DNA from: Anaerolineales bacterium
Lineage (GTDB): Bacteria; Chloroflexota; Anaerolineae; Anaerolineales; JABWBV01
Length of the DNA stretch: 64,000 bases
Reading direction: 5' to 3'
Assembly: GCA_020634875.1 (NCBI GenBank)
Contig: JACKAX010000002.1
Span: forward strand, 62,001 to 126,000
The position numbers and the translations under genes were made by a program. The notes beneath the pieces are model-generated. The model made no database searches. It saw only the letters and a program-made list of their open reading frames with translations, and was not told where the DNA came from. Shown here one piece after another: positions 1 through 8,933 of the stretch; positions within the stretch are counted from its first letter, which is position 1; every line of letters begins with the position of its first letter.

Positions 1-1191
1 GCTTGTCCAACCCCACTCAGGGGCCGCATCCCCGCTGAAACGTTGGAGGAGAAGTTGACCGAGGTGGTTCCATCCGCGCGGGAGGTAATGCCCATCCGGC
101 GGGTTGGCAAAAAAGATGCCCGTATCCCCAGATGTTAAATCCAACCAATGCAAACTTTCAGCATCACCATACGCCAAGAGAGAACCATCCATTTTGGTAA
201 TCATGCCGTAAAGCGGGGTGACAACTTCCACGTTCGCAGGTTGGCCCGTAACCGCGCGCATATCGAACCCGTACATTTGCCCATCCCGGAAATACAACAA
301 CGTAATCCCAGCTCCAATCGGGTGGGAAAGCAACTCGGCTAATTCAATCCCCATTGTCCAAACCTGATCCTCTTGTGCTGTCTCCGTTCCAGTGCCAGCC
401 AAAATCAAATGATAGATCGTACCCGCGTCATCGCGGGTTTCATCTATAGAGGCTAGAATTTGGGCGAGTTCAACAAGGCGGGCTTGTTGTTGAGGTGGAG
501 TGGTCAATTGGAGCAAGACCTCCCGGCAATCATCAGAATAGATGGAAGAGCCATCTTCATAAATTCGCAGGATGTCACAATAGGCCTGTTCTCCCCCACT
601 TCTTGTAAGTGTGAGTAAGGGGGATTTACTTTGGCCGACAGTATCTTCGATAAGCACCTTCACATCAATTGTGAAAGTATAGCCCAACTCCCTGTTAAGT
701 TGAAGATTACCCTCCGCGTTATAGGTCGGCAGTGCCTTTGCCTCTACAGCAGATGGAAAGCCCGAAAGTGGGTCAAAGATCACATATATATCCATCGGGA
801 CTTCATCCACACCCAAAACATCACTCCGCAACCGCGCAAATAAGGCGTCCACGGTGTAATTTTGAGCCAGGGTCAAGTCCATCGCAGTAGGTGCTTGCCA
901 GGTCCCATCCACTTTGGCTTGTTGTTGGGCAGCTCGCACTTGTCCATCCGCAATTACAATCCGGTAACGAAAAGTGCCATTTCGGTTCTGCTCTTCAACC
1001 GTAACTGTATACCTTGTGTTGTTTCCACTATCCCATTTAGCAATAGAAGCATCTACCTCTGCAATGGATGGCACTTCCGGTTCCTGGGTGGGCCGGGTAA
1101 CAGGGGTAGGTTGGGTACAGGCTGTAAAAGCAAACAGGCCTAACAAAAATAAGAATAAGAAGAGGAAAAAACGATTGAAATTTAGTTTCAT
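1..1191 (-). CDS. Secreted lipoprotein of unknown function (3' end outside window)
   Basis: An open reading frame with no stop runs off the left edge; about 397 codons are visible. It starts with a basic, Phe/Leu-rich signal of about 22 residues followed by an AFTAC lipobox, so it is probably a membrane-anchored lipoprotein. Residues about 50-100 (a W-D-S-G-N-N-T-R-Y start, then a VIADGQV segment) resemble DUF6174-type lipoproteins. A second part has a Cys-containing YCDILRIYEDG segment. Its ATG overlaps the stop of the upstream lipoprotein gene by 4 bases (ATGA), so the two are translationally coupled. The function is unknown; the DUF6174 resemblance is from memory of the pattern and is weak. 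Confidence 0.75.
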   Translation of the reverse strand, partial: MKLNFNRFFLFLFLFLLGLFAFTACTQPTPVTRPTQEPEVPSIAEVDASIAKWDSGNNTRYTVTVEEQNRNGTFRYRIVIADGQVRAAQQQAKVDGTWQAPTAMDLTLAQNYTVDALFARLRSDVLGVDEVPMDIYVIFDPLSGFPSAVEAKALPTYNAEGNLQLNRELGYTFTIDVKVLIEDTVGQSKSPLLTLTRSGGEQAYCDILRIYEDGSSIYSDDCREVLLQLTTPPQQQARLVELAQILASIDETRDDAGTIYHLILAGTGTETAQEDQVWTMGIELAELLSHPIGAGITLLYFRDGQMYGFDMRAVTGQPANVEVVTPLYGMITKMDGSLLAYGDAESLHWLDLTSGDTGIFFANPPDGHYLPRGWNHLGQLLLQRFSGDAAPEWGWTS

Positions 1192-2165
1192 GGGCTGATC
1201 AGAATCTCCATACTGACAAGATAGATATTCCCCTGGATACGTTCGGTACGCTCGGAGATGACCAAACGAACCCGGGTTGGTTCCGTAACTTCATACGGAA
1301 TTTCGACAAAAAATGGGCGGAATTCATTTTCCGCACCCGGATCGGGATCGAATAACCGCTGGCCAACGACTTGTCCCTTTTCGTCAATCAATTCCGCGAG
1401 GAAGGACTGATTCGTCGTCGGGCGAGCTAACCCGGAAACAACCACCGTTCCGCCCTGAATGAGATCACCCTCTTTCGGGTCTTTGATGGTCAGGTGGGCA
1501 AGAAAATCGGTAGGAATGTTCAGGTCGGCCGTGCCGGTGGAGAGGAGAATCACATCCACACTGATCATCGCTTTGGGCCGGTTGAAAGCATCGGCGGTAT
1601 AGATTTGCAAGCGCCCCAGTTCGGAAACGCCCGAAATCGTAAATGGCAAGTCAAGAGCTAACCCAGCTTTACGCCCTTCACCGAGGTTGATTATCTGACG
1701 GGTGATCAGGCGCCCATCTTCGCCTAGCAATTCCACGGTTACGCGGCCTAAGGCTCCGGGATAGACCCAAGCACGTACGGGAATAGGAGAAGTCACTTTG
1801 GATAGGCTCCCTGGGGTGTGAATCTCGATATCTGAAAGAGGAACGGATGGGATGGGAGTTCCTGACGGAGTAGGGGTAGCAGAGGGGGTAATAGTAGCCG
1901 TGAAGGTAGGTGGTTCGGTAGGAACAAGTGTGGGGGGAAGCGGGGTGTGCGTGGGCTGGCTTCCTTCTGCGGCAGGTAAGGTTCCTACCTGAGGTTGTGC
2001 TTCTGTGGGGCGCGAGGCGGCGACGGTGAGGGCGATGGAGGTAGGCAGATATTCGGTAGGGAGTGGGGTGGGAAAGTTTAAGTCATCCTCAGGTTTGCAA
2101 GCAGTGAGGAGGAACAGACCAAGGAAGAGGACAAGATACAGGGTGCGGTGAAAAGCGCGGGACAT
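1188..2165 (-). CDS. Lipoprotein with Thr/Pro linker and Ig-like domain
   Basis: This is a 325-residue protein with a signal peptide and a LLTAC lipobox at about residue 23. A low-complexity Thr/Pro linker follows (residues about 50-115). The C-terminal half has beta-strand-rich sequence with a PIPVRAWVYPG segment, like the Gmad2/Ig-like domains of bacterial surface lipoproteins. It is probably anchored on the outer face of the membrane. It is first in a two-gene unit with the lipoprotein downstream (ATGA overlap). No enzyme motif is seen. Confidence 0.75.
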   Translation of the reverse strand: MSRAFHRTLYLVLFLGLFLLTACKPEDDLNFPTPLPTEYLPTSIALTVAASRPTEAQPQVGTLPAAEGSQPTHTPLPPTLVPTEPPTFTATITPSATPTPSGTPIPSVPLSDIEIHTPGSLSKVTSPIPVRAWVYPGALGRVTVELLGEDGRLITRQIINLGEGRKAGLALDLPFTISGVSELGRLQIYTADAFNRPKAMISVDVILLSTGTADLNIPTDFLAHLTIKDPKEGDLIQGGTVVVSGLARPTTNQSFLAELIDEKGQVVGQRLFDPDPGAENEFRPFFVEIPYEVTEPTRVRLVISERTERIQGNIYLVSMEILISP

Positions 2166-2246
2166 GGTTCAGCGGAGGATGTTCATCAAAGTGGCGACGC
2201 CCGATTATAACGCCGCTTTGTGAGTGGGGTGTGAGAATACGTGGGA

Positions 2247-2286
2247 CAAAAAAGCAGGGTGCGAACAATTGGTTCGCACCCTGCTT
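2247..2286 (-). terminator. Intrinsic terminator
   Basis: A perfect 15-bp stem (AAGCAGGGTGCGAAC and its complement) with a 5-base loop is followed on the minus strand by TTTTTTG. It lies 20 bases after the stop of the isocitrate-dehydrogenase-family gene and separates it from the lipoprotein pair. Confidence 0.85.
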
Positions 2287-2305
2287 ATTACGGAGCCAGG
2301 GAACT

Positions 2306-3394
2306 TTACCCCAACGACGACCACACTTCTAACTTTGCCGCAGTGCGCCGGATCACTTCGTCCGTAAACGCGGTAGTGGTCAAGGAGCCGCCCAAATCGG
2401 GGGTTGCTCTGCCTTCAAAGAGGCTCTCAAATACACTTTCGTAAATAGCGCGGGAAGCGCGTTCGGCCTCGGGCGTGCGAGCGTACACTAACAGGGCTGC
2501 ACCCGCGAGGATCATCGCCATGGGATTAGCGATGTCTTTACCAAAAAGTGCGGGAGCAGTGCCATGTGGGGCCTCGGCCATCACTGTTTTGACCTGGGTA
2601 GCGGACTCATCAAAGGAAAGAACGAGACTTTCAGACCCCGCAATACTACCGAACATTTGCAAAACCATGTCCGAGAGCAGGTCGCCATCCCGATTCATGG
2701 CGGGAATGACGAGGGGGTCACCACTCATTTGCAGGAGGAGGGCGAAAGTGGCGTCAATGAGCAGAGGTTGGTACCGCACGCCGGGATGCCGTTTGGAAGC
2801 CATGTCCATTTCTTCTTTGAACATACCTTCGTAAATGGGGCTGACGGTGTACTTAGGGCCGCCAAAGACACGTGCCCCCGTGCGTTGTGCATATTGGAAG
2901 GCGAACTCAGCCACCGCGCGGCAGGTGGAACGGGTGACGAAGGAGGTGCGGTAAGAAACTTCCTCGCCATCATCACGAGTTTCGCGCCATTCTTTTGCTT
3001 CGTAGGCATCTTCCACGGCCATGCGGACGATGGCGATGGGGGCGTGGACGCCACCGATAGGCCGAATATTTGGGATACGTCGCCCCGTGCGGAGGATGAC
3101 TTTTGCATCCAGTTCTTTACGGAGGATAGCATTCGGACTGCCAACATCGCCTTTGATTTCAGGGGTAATGGTGGCAGCTTTGAGCGCGAGACCGGATTGG
3201 CAAGCCGCAGCAGCGGAGTCATGGACGATCTGGTTTTTAGTATCCCGGCGGCTTTCCAGGCCCAGATCGTAATGAGCAAAGTTAAGCGATTGGCGAATGA
3301 TAGATGGATCAAGCACACGTAAGGCTTGTTGCAGTAACTCTTCGCCGGTTTCATCGCCGTGCATAACAACAATCGTAGGAGTTTGTGTGGTCAT
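2306..3394 (-). CDS. Isocitrate/isopropylmalate dehydrogenase family protein
   Basis: A 362-residue cytoplasmic enzyme of the beta-decarboxylating dehydrogenase fold. The N-terminus has the VVMHGDETGEE dinucleotide-proximal segment. The central ITPE, SPNAILR and RRIPNIRPIGG segments follow the substrate-binding pattern of NADP isocitrate dehydrogenases of the eukaryote-like type. The C-terminus has AEAPHGTAP and ANPMAMI, the usual cofactor loop. The ATG at 3394 (MTTQTPTIVV) is preferred to one 35 codons upstream, because the longer N-terminus is not like the family. The expected reaction is oxidative decarboxylation of isocitrate or a related 2-hydroxy acid; the exact substrate is not shown by the sequence. 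Confidence 0.85.
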   Translation of the reverse strand: MTTQTPTIVVMHGDETGEELLQQALRVLDPSIIRQSLNFAHYDLGLESRRDTKNQIVHDSAAAACQSGLALKAATITPEIKGDVGSPNAILRKELDAKVILRTGRRIPNIRPIGGVHAPIAIVRMAVEDAYEAKEWRETRDDGEEVSYRTSFVTRSTCRAVAEFAFQYAQRTGARVFGGPKYTVSPIYEGMFKEEMDMASKRHPGVRYQPLLIDATFALLLQMSGDPLVIPAMNRDGDLLSDMVLQMFGSIAGSESLVLSFDESATQVKTVMAEAPHGTAPALFGKDIANPMAMILAGAALLVYARTPEAERASRAIYESVFESLFEGRATPDLGGSLTTTAFTDEVIRRTAAKLEVWSSLG

Positions 3395-3474
3395 AGGGTT
3401 CCCGATGGTAATGGATTGGTTTGGCTCAGACGAGAGAAAAAAATCCCTGTCTCTTTGCCTTAAATTGTAGTCTT

Positions 3475-3849
3475 TTAAGCGTAATTCCCTTCCATACAAT
3501 TTTGGATGGTAACAAGGAGCGCATCCAGGCGTATAGGTTTGCGTAGGAAACCCTGCCCCCCCACCTCACGTACACGAACATTCAGATCTTCCTCTGCGTT
3601 GGCAGAAATGACAAATATCGGCAAAGATTGGGTTTCTTCCTGCTCACGCAAAGTTCGGATTACCTCTAACCCATCTTTTTCCGGCATTTGAAAGTCGGTA
3701 AACATTAGATCAGGATGGTGACTAGTGGCGAGGTGCAAAGCCTCATTCGCGTCCACTGTGGTCATTGCTTCGTGACCGGACAACTCCATAATTTTGGAGA
3801 ACATTTTTAGGGAAAGGGGATCGTCGTCGAGAAAAAGGATACGGGCCAT
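3475..3849 (-). CDS. Stand-alone response regulator receiver protein
   Basis: A 124-residue CheY-like receiver domain with no output domain. Visible are the acidic pair in FLDDDP, the phosphoacceptor Asp in MFTDFQMPEKDG, the Ser of the switch position in VISANAEE and the Lys in LRKPI. The start is the ATG at 3849 (MARILFLDDD); an earlier in-frame ATG would add 21 non-conserved residues. It lies downstream of a small membrane protein and the FHA genes on the same strand. No histidine kinase is in the window. Confidence 0.9.
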   Translation of the reverse strand: MARILFLDDDPLSLKMFSKIMELSGHEAMTTVDANEALHLATSHHPDLMFTDFQMPEKDGLEVIRTLREQEETQSLPIFVISANAEEDLNVRVREVGGQGFLRKPIRLDALLVTIQNCMEGNYA

Positions 3850-3892
3850 GGTTGAAGTTGGACTCCTGAAGATGCCCGATTGTACCACGCCC

Positions 3893-4309
3893 CTAACGCC
3901 ACTGGCCCCCACGAAAACGCCAACGCGGGAAAAGGACTCGAAGCGGGCCGAACATTAATAAAAAAGAAAGCAAACCTATCATGCTGTATTGTAATAACAC
4001 CGCGAGAAGTCCGTACCCTTCCGCGACCCCCGGCAGGTTTACCGTCTGCATAAGGATACTTAACACCCCCATCTCCCACACCGCCCCGAGCAAATACAAA
4101 ATTGGCGGCCAGTCATGATCCCAGCGCCAGGCTTGCAGGCGGCTGTATACCACATCCCAACCCCACCCTAACACGGTGATATAGCCCAACACGGCGATTG
4201 CTGAGGCAAAATCGTGAAAGACATCACTCAAAAGGAAGGTTAACACGACCCCTACCGTTAAATTCAAGCCCAACCGGGTCTGCCAGCGTCCGCGTAAGGT
4301 GGGGGTCAC
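3893..4309 (-). CDS. Small membrane protein of unknown function
   Basis: About 138 residues with three or four hydrophobic segments (LTVGVVLTFLLS, AIAVLGYITVLGWGW, ILYLLGAVWEMGVLSILM, LLSFLLMFG) and a basic C-terminus. I prefer the GTG at 4309. It overlaps the stop of the FHA-flavoprotein gene by 4 bases (GTGA) and has a GAGGAG ribosome site 8 bases upstream. An ATG at 4339 has no such site and would overlap more. The coupling suggests that it works with the FHA protein. No family was recognised. Confidence 0.75.
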   Translation of the reverse strand: MTPTLRGRWQTRLGLNLTVGVVLTFLLSDVFHDFASAIAVLGYITVLGWGWDVVYSRLQAWRWDHDWPPILYLLGAVWEMGVLSILMQTVNLPGVAEGYGLLAVLLQYSMIGLLSFLLMFGPLRVLFPRWRFRGGQWR

Positions 4310-6582
4310 GGAGCCACTCCTCGCATCCAACGCACCCATTGTCCCAATGAGCGGAAAAGAGTCAACAGACGAAGGCCAGGCGCATGTTGTTGGGCCAGAA
4401 AATCTACCGCACGTAACGCTGCATACTGCAAGCCTAAAAAGCTATCTACAGGCGCATAAGCACTGCCCAGTGTGGTCGCCCCACTTGCAAACATCCGCCC
4501 GCGTCCGTTTTGCATTTCGGACAATTCAAAATCGGTCGTGACTTTCAACCGACCTTTTACATTACGCGGCAGGTGATAATGCCGCATCAAATCATTAAGT
4601 AGTGGATTGTTTTCCACATTTCCCACAAACCCGGTCGAGTCGATCACAAAATCAGCCAAAAGAGCCACATTCCCTTCCAATGAAGTGCGCCCGCGGATAA
4701 CCGTATCAAGTTTTCCCGTCTTTTCATCGCGCTCTACCCGTTCGACATGGCCGAAACGAATCTTATACCAACCTGCTTTTACGCCCTCTTCAATCATTGC
4801 GATCCAATCCCGGCGATCCGAAGTCGTCGTTCCACCCAAGTCATTGAGCAGTTGATCCCGCACATCATCTGTTGCGTGTTCAAACTGAAAACGCAAATCT
4901 CCCCCCCAGGCAGCTTTAGGCCAGTTCAACGGCTGATGTTCCCAATGGTGACGCACGAACCGTTTAGCCCGACCCAACTGACTCCCCTTAAACAATGGTG
5001 TGGGCATCAGATGAATGATCGAAATATCTGCGTTTATCTTCCGGGTTTCGTACAAGCGCTGGAGAATGCGCGAGGTAATAGCCCCGCGCCCCCGCACAAG
5101 GACCGTCCCCCCATGCAGCCGGAGATGTTCATAAATGTGGTTGTGCTCTTCATAAGCATTGACCACCTGTTTAAAATCGTTCGTCTTTTCGCGATAGGTT
5201 TGCAAATCGGGCAAAAATTGGATGGCAGGATACCCCAGGGCCAGATGAACATAGGAGGCTAAAATCAGCTTATGCACCCTCCCCTCCCCAGGGCGCGTTT
5301 GCGAATAGGCGATCACATACCGTTCATCGTCCGTTTTGCGGATGGCACGCACCCGGCCAAACCGCCAAATCTGATCCCACCCAACCCGGGCGGCTTCCCG
5401 CTCTACCGAAGCAAACACATCCCCTGACGGGGGTGTATACGTTTCCGCGAGGTTCGGTTCCCCAAATAACTGCCACCCAATCCGGGCAGCGTGTCCCAGA
5501 TGCCCCTGGCGGACAGCCCGCCACATTTCCCGCATCCCATACCCTGGCCACCCCCAAATATTGTCCGGGCAGGCGTCGGAACTAGAGCGCATTCGTTGGT
5601 CAGGCGTGATCTGCGCGTTGGAGGCTAACCGTTGGAGCCGGGCGTAGGGTTTAGGTTCTGCACCGAGAGCTACGATTTGATCGGGCTTCACACCGCAAAT
5701 GACCAGGTGATCTACCCAGGTAAAACTACCCATCCCCCCGCCAATGGTAAGGTAGGTGACCTCCTCGAGCGGGTGCAATGTTTTAAGTTCGGCGAGAGGG
5801 ACGATCTGGTATTGATCAAATAAAAGAGGGGGGAAAACACGAGGAGCATCCCCATGTTCGGACTCATCGGCAGGTTTACGAACAAAAGCGGTCCGTGCCA
5901 AGTCGGTAGTACGGGCATCGGGGCGGCGTTCGCTAACGGTTTGATCTTCGTCTTGCAATAGGCCAGGAGAGGGAAGCACGGCGTGGAGGATAAATTCGCC
6001 AATTTGGATTTCGTTTTCGGGGGGGATGACTGCACGCGTACAGGGTTCGCCGTTGAGGGTGGTGCCGTTGGTTGAATTCTGATCGGTCAGGACCCATTCC
6101 CCATTTTCCAAGTCCAGGGTGGCATGGTGGCGAGAGACCTTCGTTCCAGCGAGGGGAAGGGTGTTATCGCTTGAACGGCCAAGCGTGATGGGGGGGGGGG
6201 CCGTGAGGGTTTGGTATGTTTCGTCACCCTTGCGCCAGCGGATTAGCAGGGTTTCCGGAGTAGAGAGGGTTTTAGGGGAGGGAGGGGTTTCGAGCAGAAC
6301 AGTGAAGATAAAGGGGCCAATTTGAAAGAGTTCGCCATCCGTAAGACGCGCCTGTCGCACCTGCCGCCCATTGATAAGAATCCCGTTTGTGCTTCCCAGG
6401 TCGCGAATCTGAATGGCTTCCTCTTCAGCATCGAGGCGCGCATGCTGGCGGGAGATGGTGGAACTGGGCAGGGCGATGGTGTTGGAAACTTCCCGCCCAA
6501 TTGTGATCGGGAGGTTTCCGGTATATTCCCGTTGATCGCCGGTAAGGGGGTCTTCCCAGGAAAGGCGGAGTGAGAGAGGCAT
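4306..6582 (-). CDS. Double-FHA domain protein fused to an FAD/NAD(P)-binding oxidoreductase
   Basis: 758 residues. Two forkhead-associated domains come first. FHA1 (about 26-75) has GRE, SRQHA and STNG; FHA2 (about 130-180) has GRSSDN, SRHHA and NSTNG. FHA folds bind phosphothreonine. A Thr/Asp-rich linker (about 205-245) leads to a Rossmann start, TIGGGMGS near residue 279. The rest resembles flavin-dependent oxidoreductases, ending with an FASGATTLGSAYAP segment typical of the last FAD contact. There is no signal peptide, so it is cytoplasmic. It starts 15 bases after the FHA/zinc-ribbon gene and overlaps the next membrane-protein gene. The reaction is unknown. The fusion suggests a redox enzyme recruited or switched by Ser/Thr phosphorylation (inference). 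Confidence 0.8.
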   Translation of the reverse strand: MPLSLRLSWEDPLTGDQREYTGNLPITIGREVSNTIALPSSTISRQHARLDAEEEAIQIRDLGSTNGILINGRQVRQARLTDGELFQIGPFIFTVLLETPPSPKTLSTPETLLIRWRKGDETYQTLTAPPPITLGRSSDNTLPLAGTKVSRHHATLDLENGEWVLTDQNSTNGTTLNGEPCTRAVIPPENEIQIGEFILHAVLPSPGLLQDEDQTVSERRPDARTTDLARTAFVRKPADESEHGDAPRVFPPLLFDQYQIVPLAELKTLHPLEEVTYLTIGGGMGSFTWVDHLVICGVKPDQIVALGAEPKPYARLQRLASNAQITPDQRMRSSSDACPDNIWGWPGYGMREMWRAVRQGHLGHAARIGWQLFGEPNLAETYTPPSGDVFASVEREAARVGWDQIWRFGRVRAIRKTDDERYVIAYSQTRPGEGRVHKLILASYVHLALGYPAIQFLPDLQTYREKTNDFKQVVNAYEEHNHIYEHLRLHGGTVLVRGRGAITSRILQRLYETRKINADISIIHLMPTPLFKGSQLGRAKRFVRHHWEHQPLNWPKAAWGGDLRFQFEHATDDVRDQLLNDLGGTTTSDRRDWIAMIEEGVKAGWYKIRFGHVERVERDEKTGKLDTVIRGRTSLEGNVALLADFVIDSTGFVGNVENNPLLNDLMRHYHLPRNVKGRLKVTTDFELSEMQNGRGRMFASGATTLGSAYAPVDSFLGLQYAALRAVDFLAQQHAPGLRLLTLFRSLGQWVRWMRGVAP

Positions 6583-6597
6583 TATTTGTTATTTGTT

Positions 6598-7029
6598 CTA
6601 CGTTCCGATGAACGTTTCGCCAAATGCTAATGAGGTGCCGCACCAGGGACAGTCGGTCATACTGGTTTCGACGACTTTGCCACACCCAGTGCAGCGAACC
6701 TTGAACGAGAATTGCGTTTTGACTTCTTTGACTGAGAAGCGGACGTTGACGCGGCCTAAAACAAACACATCGCCATCGCTGAGGGGGATTTCTTGTCCGG
6801 CGGTGAGGATGCGGCCTCCGGTGAGGGAGATCGGGTTGGTCTCACTCAGGTTTCGAAGGAGAATGCCATTCGCCTGGGGAAGGAGGGCGGCGTGCTGACG
6901 GGAGACCGTTTGATGGGGAATGCACACTGCGCACTCCGTTTTGCGACCGATGAGGATGTCCCCTTCTGCTTTGAGAGTCTGGCTCTGGGTTTGGTCATCC
7001 ACGTTCCATTGGAGGGTGATCATTTGCAT
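6598..7029 (-). CDS. FHA domain protein with C-terminal zinc ribbon
   Basis: 143 residues. The FHA domain (about 20-95) has the conserved IGRKTE, SRQHA and LSETNPI segments, so phosphothreonine binding is plausible. The C-terminal 35 residues contain CTGCG and CPWCG, a four-Cys zinc ribbon. It is the first gene of the FHA run, 15 bases before the double-FHA flavoprotein. An adaptor role between a Ser/Thr kinase and its partners is likely. No kinase is encoded nearby. Confidence 0.85.
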   Translation of the reverse strand: MQMITLQWNVDDQTQSQTLKAEGDILIGRKTECAVCIPHQTVSRQHAALLPQANGILLRNLSETNPISLTGGRILTAGQEIPLSDGDVFVLGRVNVRFSVKEVKTQFSFKVRCTGCGKVVETSMTDCPWCGTSLAFGETFIGT

Positions 7030-7050
7030 GGGAGGCTCCAGAGATAATTA

Positions 7051-7085
7051 GTCATGAAGTGACAAGTACTTTATCACTTCATGAC
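7051..7085. repeat. Inverted repeat between PGDH-like and FHA genes
   Basis: A perfect 12-bp stem (GTCATGAAGTGA and its complement) with an 11-base loop. It lies 18 bases after the PGDH-like stop and 21 bases before the FHA start. There is no T-run on the minus strand, so it may be a weak terminator, an mRNA-stabilising hairpin or an operator. Confidence 0.6.
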
Positions 7086-7103
7086 GTTGTCACTTTATCA
7101 CGA

Positions 7104-8045
7104 TTACACGACACGCCACCGTAAAGGCTCGCCGCGCAACGCGTTGAGTACTTCGTGGGCGACATCTTCGGCAGCACGAACCTGGGCTTCGACGGTTTGG
7201 GCACCGATGTGGGGGGCAGCGATCACTTTGGGGTGGGCGATGAGGGAGGTGAGGCCAGGGGGTTCCTGGGCGAAGACATCGAGGGCCGCTCCGGCAACCT
7301 GCCCGGATTCGAGGGCGGCGAGGAGAGCGGTTTCATCAATTACACCCCCGCGTGCGGCGCAGATAAGGCGGATGCCGGGTTTCATTTGGCTGAAGGCAAC
7401 TTCGTCCAGGATGTGGCGCGTATGGTCGGTGAGGGGAATGTGCAAGGTGATGTAGTCGGACTGGGCGAAGAGTTCTGCGAGGGTGACGGGGAGGGCGCCA
7501 TTTGTGCGGATTTGTTCTTCGGAGAGGTAGGGGTCGTAACCAATAACGTGCATCCGAAAGGCGCTGGCCCGTTCGGCGACGGCGTTGCCAATACGTCCGA
7601 CACCGATGATGCCGAGGGTTTTGCGATAGAGTTCGACACCTTGCAGATCGTTTTTAAGCCAGTTACCCGCTTTCATGCTGGCGTCGGCGGTGGGGATGCT
7701 GCGGGCAAGGGAGAGGAGAAGGGCAAAGGTGTGTTCGGCTACGGAGACGGTCGTGGATTCGGGGGTGTTGACAACGGTAACGCCGCGTTCCCGGGCAGCT
7801 TTGAGGTCAATGTTATCTACACCGACGCCCGCACGGCCAACGACTTTGAGGTTGGGGGCAGCAGCAAGGAGTTTGGCTGTGACTTTGGTGCGGCCGCGCA
7901 CGATGAGGGCGTGGTATTCCCCGATAATACTGAGAAGATCATCGGCAGAGATGCCGTTTTGGCTTTCGAGGGAAGCGTTTTCACGCAGAATGGCCTGGCC
8001 GTTTTTGCCGAGACCATCGGTGAGCAGGATTTTGAATTCAGACAT
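7104..8045 (-). CDS. D-3-phosphoglycerate dehydrogenase-like 2-hydroxyacid dehydrogenase
   Basis: 313 residues, the short form without an ACT regulatory domain. The NAD-binding loop is IGVGRIG (about 146-152). The catalytic triad is visible as Arg in CAARGGVIDE, Glu in FAQEPP and His in APHIGAQT. GRAGVGVDNID is the family hallmark that precedes the Rossmann domain. The expected reaction is NAD-dependent oxidation of 3-phosphoglycerate, the first step of serine synthesis, though other D-2-hydroxyacids are possible. No serB or serC gene is adjacent. Confidence 0.88.
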   Translation of the reverse strand: MSEFKILLTDGLGKNGQAILRENASLESQNGISADDLLSIIGEYHALIVRGRTKVTAKLLAAAPNLKVVGRAGVGVDNIDLKAARERGVTVVNTPESTTVSVAEHTFALLLSLARSIPTADASMKAGNWLKNDLQGVELYRKTLGIIGVGRIGNAVAERASAFRMHVIGYDPYLSEEQIRTNGALPVTLAELFAQSDYITLHIPLTDHTRHILDEVAFSQMKPGIRLICAARGGVIDETALLAALESGQVAGAALDVFAQEPPGLTSLIAHPKVIAAPHIGAQTVEAQVRAAEDVAHEVLNALRGEPLRWRVV

Positions 8046-8151
8046 AGGGGGGCGTTTTACTCCTAGATGGGTTTTTCAACCCCTGATTTTACCACCGCAT
8101 GAAGGTATTCTTAGAGAGGCATTTCGTACAAAAAACAGGATGATTGTTTTA

Positions 8152-8592
8152 TTATGGCACTTCGTAGACAAAATGAAGAAAACCATCCGCATCTGGCTTC
8201 GGTGATTGTGCGACAAACCCTGCCGAGGCAAAACAACGCAAACTTGCAGTATTGTCGGTCTCGATGGCCGCGACAATACGTGATAGAGATTTAACCTCGT
8301 TACGCTCCAGAAACACTTGCAAAATGACTTTTCCGAGGCCCTGGTTGTGGCAGTCAGGATTCACGATGATGCCAACATATCCCGTTTTTGTCGCGTCCGT
8401 ATCCAATTGAAGTTGCGCCAAAGGAATGCCATCTTTATAAACCATCCATCCATAAATTCCTGGCGTGTGCATTACATATTGCAACCAGACCAAACTGGGA
8501 ACTTCGATCCAACGGCGAATTTCTTGGGAGGCGAACCAGGACCGGTAAACAAGAAAATTCGTCTCATTCATCGCGTCAAAAACAAAGGTCAC
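8152..8592 (-). CDS. GNAT family N-acetyltransferase
   Basis: 146 residues. The acetyl-CoA site is the IIVNPDCHNQGLGKVIL segment (motif A, Q-x-x-G-x-G/L). A later NTASLRCFASAGF segment fits motif B of GNAT enzymes. The substrate is unknown. It starts 2 bases after the SUI1 stop and is probably co-transcribed with it. There is no signal peptide. Confidence 0.85.
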   Translation of the reverse strand: MTFVFDAMNETNFLVYRSWFASQEIRRWIEVPSLVWLQYVMHTPGIYGWMVYKDGIPLAQLQLDTDATKTGYVGIIVNPDCHNQGLGKVILQVFLERNEVKSLSRIVAAIETDNTASLRCFASAGFVAQSPKPDADGFLHFVYEVP

Positions 8593-8594
8593 TT

Positions 8595-8933
8595 CTAGCC
8601 CCCTGCCACTTTCGCTTTGTACCCCATCTTGATCATCACTGCTGCAATCTTCTCGCGATGATCGCCTTGAATTTCGATGATTCCGTCTTTGATCGTACCG
8701 CCTGTGCCGCAGGCTTGTTTGAGAGTTTTGGATAAGGCTTTCAAATCGTCTTCTGAAAGGGTGAGGTTTTTGACAAGGGTAACAGTTTTGCCGCCACGTC
8801 CTTTGGATTCGCGGTGGAGGTAGGCGGTTTGCTGGTTGGGCGGAAGAGAGCGCATGGCGGGCGTCTTTTTGGGTGGTTTCCGCAAGTCGCCGGAGGAGGT
8901 GGAATATACGGTAGGGCGGTCGTCGAGGGGCAT
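8595..8933 (-). CDS. SUI1/eIF1-family translation factor (YciH-like)
   Basis: 112 residues. The SUI1 core runs from about 45 to the end, with GRGGKTVTLVKNL, KQACGTGGTIKDGIIEIQGDH and a final AAVMIKMGY. This is the pattern of archaeal/eukaryotic eIF1 and bacterial YciH. It is expected to bind the small ribosomal subunit and affect start-codon fidelity. It is a basic, soluble protein without a signal. It is followed directly by the GNAT gene. Confidence 0.92.
   Translation of the reverse strand: MPLDDRPTVYSTSSGDLRKPPKKTPAMRSLPPNQQTAYLHRESKGRGGKTVTLVKNLTLSEDDLKALSKTLKQACGTGGTIKDGIIEIQGDHREKIAAVMIKMGYKAKVAGG

Noticed and set aside
7051..7085. Intrinsic terminator
   Set aside because: The stem is perfect, but there is no T-run in the minus direction; listed only as an inverted repeat.
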